Assembly: GCF_958299795.1 (NCBI RefSeq)
Contig: NC_133204.1
Span: forward strand, 26,770,183-26,834,182
Reading direction: 5' to 3'
DNA length: 64,000 nucleotides
Source: Porites lutea
Taxonomy: Eukaryota > Cnidaria > Anthozoa > Scleractinia > Poritidae
Position numbers and translations under genes: made by a program. The notes beneath the pieces were generated by a model. The model worked only from the letters and a program-made list of their open reading frames with translations. It was not told the origin of the DNA and did no database searches. Shown here in pieces: positions 62,399 through 64,000 of the stretch (its first letter is position 1; every line of letters starts with the position of its first letter).

Positions 62399-64000
62399 AA
62401 GTGGGGGTGGGGGCCAGGGTGGAATCTAAATTTACCAAAATTTCGTTTCCGATTACAGTTGCCATCAGCAAATTTATTTGCTAGTCGGCTAGGGAAATTT
62501 CTTTGCTCTCTCTTTGTGGCTATGAAGTACTGTGGGATCACTGAATCTTTTTTAGTCATTGTTGAGCGGAGCAATGTTTTTAACCTGTAAAACGCTGAAA
62601 AGGACCTTTCTACCGCTGCCCCTTACACAGGTATGATTCACCAGCGCAGATCTTGACAATTCCACTATTTATCATGATCTTCTGAGGTTTCTGTAGCTCC
62701 TTCACTTTGTCTATAATGTCATCGAAACATGTAATATTAAAATGTTAACTTAAACATGTAATATCAAACTTCAAATTTCCAGTTCGGCTTTTAATGCATC
62801 AGACTACATCATAAGCTGATATAATCCGTTTAAAGAAACCGTAGTTCCGCGGAGTAGTCTTTAGATTTAACAGAGAACATTCATGAAAAAAGAAAGAACT
62901 TCATTAAGCATTCTTGCATATGCTACTTAGCCTGGCTGATTTAAAAACGCCAAAGTTTACGAATAAGTGCAATTTTGTGCTTACTACGCATCAGATATAG
63001 GATAGAAACGGACCAGTGATAAGTTTAGATGCTTTGCAAGGTCTGCCAGCCGACTATTCTCATTTGATTTAGAGTTGTTTCAACTTGAAGCATCTCACTC
63101 CTTTTTTATCGACTTCAGAGCTATTTTTCTACCCTAGACTCCTCGGGTAATCAGTTTACATGCAAAGAGTTTTAATTGTCCCTAGTGCTAAGATCTTCCA
63201 AGTACAGCTGAGAGATTCGACGTTTTGAACTGGGCCTCATGGATATTGCACTGTTCGCTAAAAGACATGCCCAAGTCAAAAAAGACACATGTACGCAATT
63301 TAAGGAAATTTGTTCGACACAATGGCACGAGAGAGACTTACCTGAAACTTCTGTTTATTACCTTTCAAATATAACTACATGCGATGAACAGTGAATAAAA
63401 GAAAAATATGGCTTTATTTTCAGATTTTGTCCGAGTGATTGATAGCAATGAGGATGAATGACGATGATTGATGATAAAGCTATAAAATAAATTACCCACA
63501 TACATGTAGTTCTATTTTGGTCAACAACACCATGTTACAGCAAATTGCAAAGAAGACTCAAGTCAAGCAGAAAATGAGAAATATCTTTAAATCTAATTAT
63601 AAAATGGAAATTTATTTATAATGGATTTCTATTAGATTTTCATGGCCTGAATAAAATTTGCTTTAAAGCCGGTTACAGCCTTGTTGGAAACCAGCATTAA
63701 TATTTCAACCCAGTACACGGTTTACATACCTTCCTATGAAACAGTTTTGGACTGTCAAGACCAAACAACTTTTTATAGGCTCCTACCAGATACATGAACC
63801 GAGATAAAAAATTTTGTTTAAGACACGATTTAAATCGGGATTAAATTCAACTGCTCTTCGACGGATACAGGTCCTGATATTTGCATCTCGGTTAATTCTT
63901 GTTCTTTTGAGTGAGGCCACACAGAAGACACTTCAAACATAAATTGCAATTGAAACGTACCAATCACATGTAGACTCTCATACCCAATGACATCACGGCT
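62399..64000. other. Host DNA, no gene seen
   Basis: AT-rich, with stops in all frames. Short inverted A/T tracts only. No RNA gene recognised. Confidence 0.5.

Overview
The window is metazoan nuclear DNA. It holds long tandem 5S rRNA genes with pol III T-runs, MITE-like elements, a minisatellite, and spliced genes with GT-AG introns. The host is probably a marine invertebrate. An anthozoan cnidarian is my best guess, with low confidence, because nothing here is a host protein gene.

Layout. Positions 1-838 are host sequence with no recognisable gene. Positions 839-2290 are a minisatellite of 119-bp units (some of 101 bp). Positions 2291-20516 are a head-to-tail array of 532-533 bp units, each with one 5S rRNA gene on the + strand (34 copies). 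Positions 20517-42458 are a 21,942-bp Polinton/Maverick (adintovirus-like) element. It has 6-bp target duplications (ATTATT) and terminal inverted repeats of about 370 bp that begin AGTAGTATAGG. The 5S array resumes at 42459 and runs to about 60600 (another 34 copies), ending in a decayed unit. Positions 60635-64000 are host DNA with three short inverted-repeat (MITE-like) elements and no convincing gene.

The Polinton carries the full family set: protein-primed DNA polymerase B, an integrase with a C-terminal chromodomain, an FtsK/HerA-type packaging ATPase, an adenain-type cysteine protease, a double jelly-roll major capsid protein and a penton-like minor capsid protein. Around these lie a parvovirus-type phospholipase A2 protein, three adenovirus pX/mu-like basic peptides (one of only 51 residues), further basic core-like proteins, a GRF zinc-finger protein, a SLOG-like Rossmann protein, and two divergent spliced genes with a common CxxC motif. 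It looks whole. Only one lysine-rich minus-strand region is spread over several frames (about two breaks, or introns). It is treated here as a resident, fossil-type element, probably recently inserted.

Working logic of the element. The non-structural genes sit around three divergent intergenic regions (23195-23464, 25546-25782, 37862-38115) that share CCAAT-type GATTGGTG boxes. Two of these also share a 22-bp element in opposite orientation. The structural genes lie in one plus-strand block (about 27.9-36.8 kb), where most genes have their own TATA box 33-50 nt before the ATG, sometimes overlapping the previous stop codon. Six proteins in or near this block carry internal adenain-like QxGG or MxGG sites, most often just after a basic leader of about 25 residues, which fits maturation by the encoded protease; a seventh has such a motif at its N terminus.
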